NCBI RefSeq assembly: GCF_003473485.1
Contig: NC_053045.1
Span: 4,924,501-4,988,500 of the forward strand
Reading direction: 5' to 3'
Length of the DNA stretch: 64,000 bases
From: Medicago truncatula
Lineage: Eukaryota > Streptophyta > Magnoliopsida > Fabales > Fabaceae
Shown: positions 61,577 to 64,000 of the stretch, piece after piece
How positions within the stretch are numbered: position 1 is the stretch's first letter
Layout: each line of letters begins with the position of its first letter
The notes under the pieces: model-generated
What the model saw: only the letters and a program-made list of their open reading frames with translations
Database searches by the model: none
What the model was told of the DNA's origin: nothing
Position numbers and translations under genes: made by a program

Positions 61577-62619
61577 TTTTCTAATTAAAAATATTGTCTT
61601 CTTTGTCTATAGAGCATATATAGATAGAGATCTTGTGATATATTTTCTTTTTTAAAAAAATGTAGTCTCTCTGTCTCAAAAAGAATGTCACGCTTTTTGA
61701 AAAATATATATGGTTATAGTGGAAGAAAAAAAAATGAATGTCACATTTAAATGAATGTTACATCGCAATCATCCGAAATATGTTGGTCGTCATAACCATT
61801 ATTAGTGACATCGTGTATCTGATCCTGATAATTCAGGTACTGCGTCGAATCATCAACCTGTGACTGTGTAGGCTGTGTAGTCTGAGAACTCCCTTCACCA
61901 TTCGCCCTCCGACCTCTACCTCTTCCCCTCTTTGGTATATGCGCGTTTACCCTTGTCCGCCTCACGCTACCAGTCATGACAACTCTACCATATGTCAACC
62001 TCTATGGGTCAATATGCTTCCCCGCTTCTGATAAGACATATCTATAATTTAAAAAAAATTAACATCATTGAACAAAGAAAAATATCATAAAATCTAAGCA
62101 CCATTCACAACACAATCTAAACAACATTCACAACATAATATAAATACCATTCAAAACCACATTGAACTTATAATCTAAACATCATTCCCATCAACTACAA
62201 TTATCTATAACTATATAAACTAAGTAAATAATCAATGCAATTTTCATTTGGGCATTTTGTCAAACACTTTGTGTGCAAAGTATCAAACATATTCTCATTG
62301 TGTTAATTTGACACCATTCAAAATCACATTCTACTTAAACATCAATTACATTCATTTACCAATTCATAAACTACACACGCAATCATCAAAATGTCAATTC
62401 TTACGTAAACCCTAACCACATGCAAACTACCAAAATTTACAACAACAAAAAAACCTACACAAACTAACATTATGATTACAAATGATTAATACTACTTGTA
62501 TTTTTTTGAAAATGATTGAGTTGATTTTCGTCCAATATCGATTTGAAGGAATTGGGAGAATCGGAGAAGTTTTGATTTTTTTTTGAAATTGATGCTTCTA
62601 TTTCTTTATAAAGGACGCA
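61577..62619. other. Intergenic with a possible transposon-derived exon
   Basis: At 61998-61747 on the minus strand a frame encodes MTYGRVVMTGSVRRTRVNAH, then a GRGRGRR stretch and an acidic tail. It extends upstream as RLTYGR after a stop, so it looks like the last exon of a larger protein, probably transposable-element related. I cannot name the family. The rest (62000-62520) is AT-rich with repeated aatctaaacaacattcacaa-type words. Confidence 0.35.
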
Positions 62620-62662
62620 TCGGTAGTTAACTGCCAAGGAAACTTTGGTGGTTAACTACCGA
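62620..62662. repeat. Perfect-stem hairpin
   Basis: tcggtagttaactgccaa pairs with ttggtggttaactaccga across a 7-base loop, with one G:T position in an 18-bp stem. It lies just before the repeat copy at 62757. Confidence 0.8.
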
Positions 62663-62756
62663 GGGGGTATTTATGTATTTTACTGGTGTTTTTCAACCTT
62701 TATGTTAAGTGTCAACAACAATTTTCCAATTGTTATTTGGTCCATAAAAAATAAGG

Positions 62757-63144
62757 CAAATTCTATGGTACACCCACGATATTTGAGTGTACCGGTAGAC
62801 CCACTCTTTAAATTCATAGTTAAATGAGTTATTTTTTTATCATTTATAATTATAATAACTAAATCTTATTCATCAAAAGTGTCAACGAAATAATTTTTTA
62901 TTTTTTTAGATTTTTATCACTCATAATTGAGAACATTCATTATTTTTTACGATAATATGTAAAAAAAAGTTACTATGATTCTTATAAACAATTAAATGAT
63001 GATTTTTCTTATGAAATGTTGTTCTATAAAATATAAATATTGACAAATAGCTATTTACTACATAAAAATTGATCGTTCATTTATAAAATTAAGAAGCAGG
63101 AGTACCGATACACCTCATTTTATGAGTGTACCGTATAAGTTCCC
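62757..63144. mobile_element. Non-autonomous repeat, copy 2 ('gcaaattctatggtacac')
   Basis: Begins ggcaaattctatggtacacc and ends gtgtaccgtataagttcc. Internal order (gagtgtaccggtagaccc, ataattataataactaaatc, gcaggagtaccgatacacct) matches copy 1 at 37509-37973 with moderate divergence. No coding sequence. Confidence 0.8.
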
Positions 63145-63149
63145 AAAAA

Positions 63150-63640
63150 ATAATACGTGAAAATGATCAAGACTTGCCCCTATCAACAACAGATTCCATG
63201 CACGGTACTTGCAATTTGCAAATGAAAGTTGTTCCAAACCAAACCGGCATAAGGCCAAGTGTGAATATCCCAATGAAGACAAGGCACATATTCTTCAAAG
63301 AAAAGCACCACGAAGGTGCACGGGAAGCCCTGTGCGTATTGCAGTGCTGGAGCGCGTCAGGATTAATCCTAGCCGTCAGAATCATCTCTAGCGGCTTTCA
63401 AAACCTAGAGGCAGTTATCAACATACTCGACTATATAAGTGTGACTCAACATCATGATCAAAGTACAATCTCATTCACCCATTTTTTGCACACAATCCAC
63501 CTCTCGCACATACAGACTTGAGGGTGCACAATTCTCCTCTACTACTGAAGCTGCTTAGCACTGTGAACCACTGCAATAGCAGTCATCCTCACCAGAGAAC
63601 CACCAGCATGTTTCTTCAATCTTCAACTAACAAATCAAAA
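63150..63640 (+). mobile_element. LTR-like fragment of a retrotransposon
   Basis: A locally GC-richer stretch (ggtgcacgggaagccctgtg, gtgctggagcgcgtcagg) is followed by a TATA box (tatataa, 63432-63438), a CT/CA-rich start region and cacatacagacttgagggtg. This is the arrangement seen in the R-U5 part of plant Gypsy LTRs. Open frames of 131 (+) and 72 (-) codons cross it but show no domain. Boundaries, PBS and partner LTR are not visible in the window. Confidence 0.45.
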
Positions 63641-64000
63641 GTAAATGTCGAATAATAAAATGGCACAACATGAGAAGATCCAGATTAAAGAGTATGCACC
63701 ATGACGACAAATGGAATATCATGGCGATAACCCAACATAAACACCTACCATATTCAACATATATACAAATACGCACAGACAAGCAAAACAGATAGGCATC
63801 TTCTCTGCTAAAAGGAATGTATGAATTACCAAAATCTAAGATAAGGTATTAGTATCAAAGTCGATGTAGTGATGTCAATTACAAAATATTAACATTAGAT
63901 ATGATGTATTCATCTAGATAAGGAATTATGATCAAAGCATTCTTCACGATAAGTTGTTTTCATCTATGCATCAAATACCATGTGATCGAAATTGGAAGCA
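63641..64000. other. No gene recognised
   Basis: AT-rich sequence to the end of the window with no exon or element that I can support. If the preceding fragment is an LTR, this may be internal retrotransposon sequence or flank. Confidence 0.35.

Noticed and set aside
63126-63521. 131-codon plus-strand frame and 72-codon minus-strand frame as genes
   Set aside because: Both cross the same GC-richer stretch, show no domain, and the layout (TATA, CA-rich start, acttgag) fits an LTR better than a coding exon.

Overview
The window is plant nuclear DNA from a dicot. It is AT-rich, the genes have many short exons with GT..AG introns, and several encode plastid-targeted photosynthesis or lipid proteins. 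The repeat landscape (many small inverted-repeat elements, tRNA-like short repeats, LINE relics) looks like a papilionoid legume such as Medicago or Trifolium. That clade call is inference; species cannot be settled from sequence alone. I see no bacterial, organellar or viral block.

Layout. (1) 0.9-2.4 kb, +: a plastid ribosomal protein (PSRP4/bTHXc). (2) 5.2-9.6 kb, +: a plastid-type CBM20 starch-binding protein whose last exon lies in a tandem duplication. (3) 12.3-13.7 kb: duplicated non-coding modules interrupted by a short poly(A) retro-insertion with a 16-bp target duplication. (4) 13.8-16.0 kb, -: LHCB4 (CP29), whose first intron is bounded almost exactly by terminal inverted repeats. 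(5) 17.3-18.8 kb: a 1.45-kb solo LTR with a 5-bp target duplication. (6) 19.5-23.6 kb, -: PDX2, with a GC-AG first intron. (7) 25.6-29.0 kb, -: an AIRP2-type RING E3 ligase with a decayed copy of its last exon downstream. (8) 32.4 kb, -: tRNA-Ala(AGC). (9) 33.8-37.3 kb, -: a SELT-like Rdx protein with CxxC. (10) 38.3-41.6 kb: a dead LINE. (11) 44-46 kb: a long-TIR, Mutator-type element with a 9-bp target duplication nested inside another inverted-repeat element. (12) 46.4-50.0 kb, +: plastid omega-3 desaturase (FAD7/8). (13) 50-59 kb: a gene-poor repeat zone with MITEs, LINE pieces and a complete TRIM retrotransposon. (14) 59.6-61.6 kb, +: a TRM/LONGIFOLIA-type protein. (15) 61.6-64 kb: repeats and an LTR-like fragment.

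The genes form no operon-like system; they are ordinary independent plant genes. Four (PSRP4, CBM20 protein, LHCB4, FAD7/8) are expected to act in plastids. From memory, the Arabidopsis relatives of the CBM20 protein, AIRP2, LHCB4.1 and possibly the TRM protein sit close together near the top of chromosome 5, so part of the order may be conserved synteny. I found no convincing undescribed multi-gene system. The most interesting signals are the transposon-shaped LHCB4 intron, the duplicated terminal exon of the CBM20 gene, and the well-preserved small elements (TRIM, Mutator-type, solo LTR) with readable target duplications.
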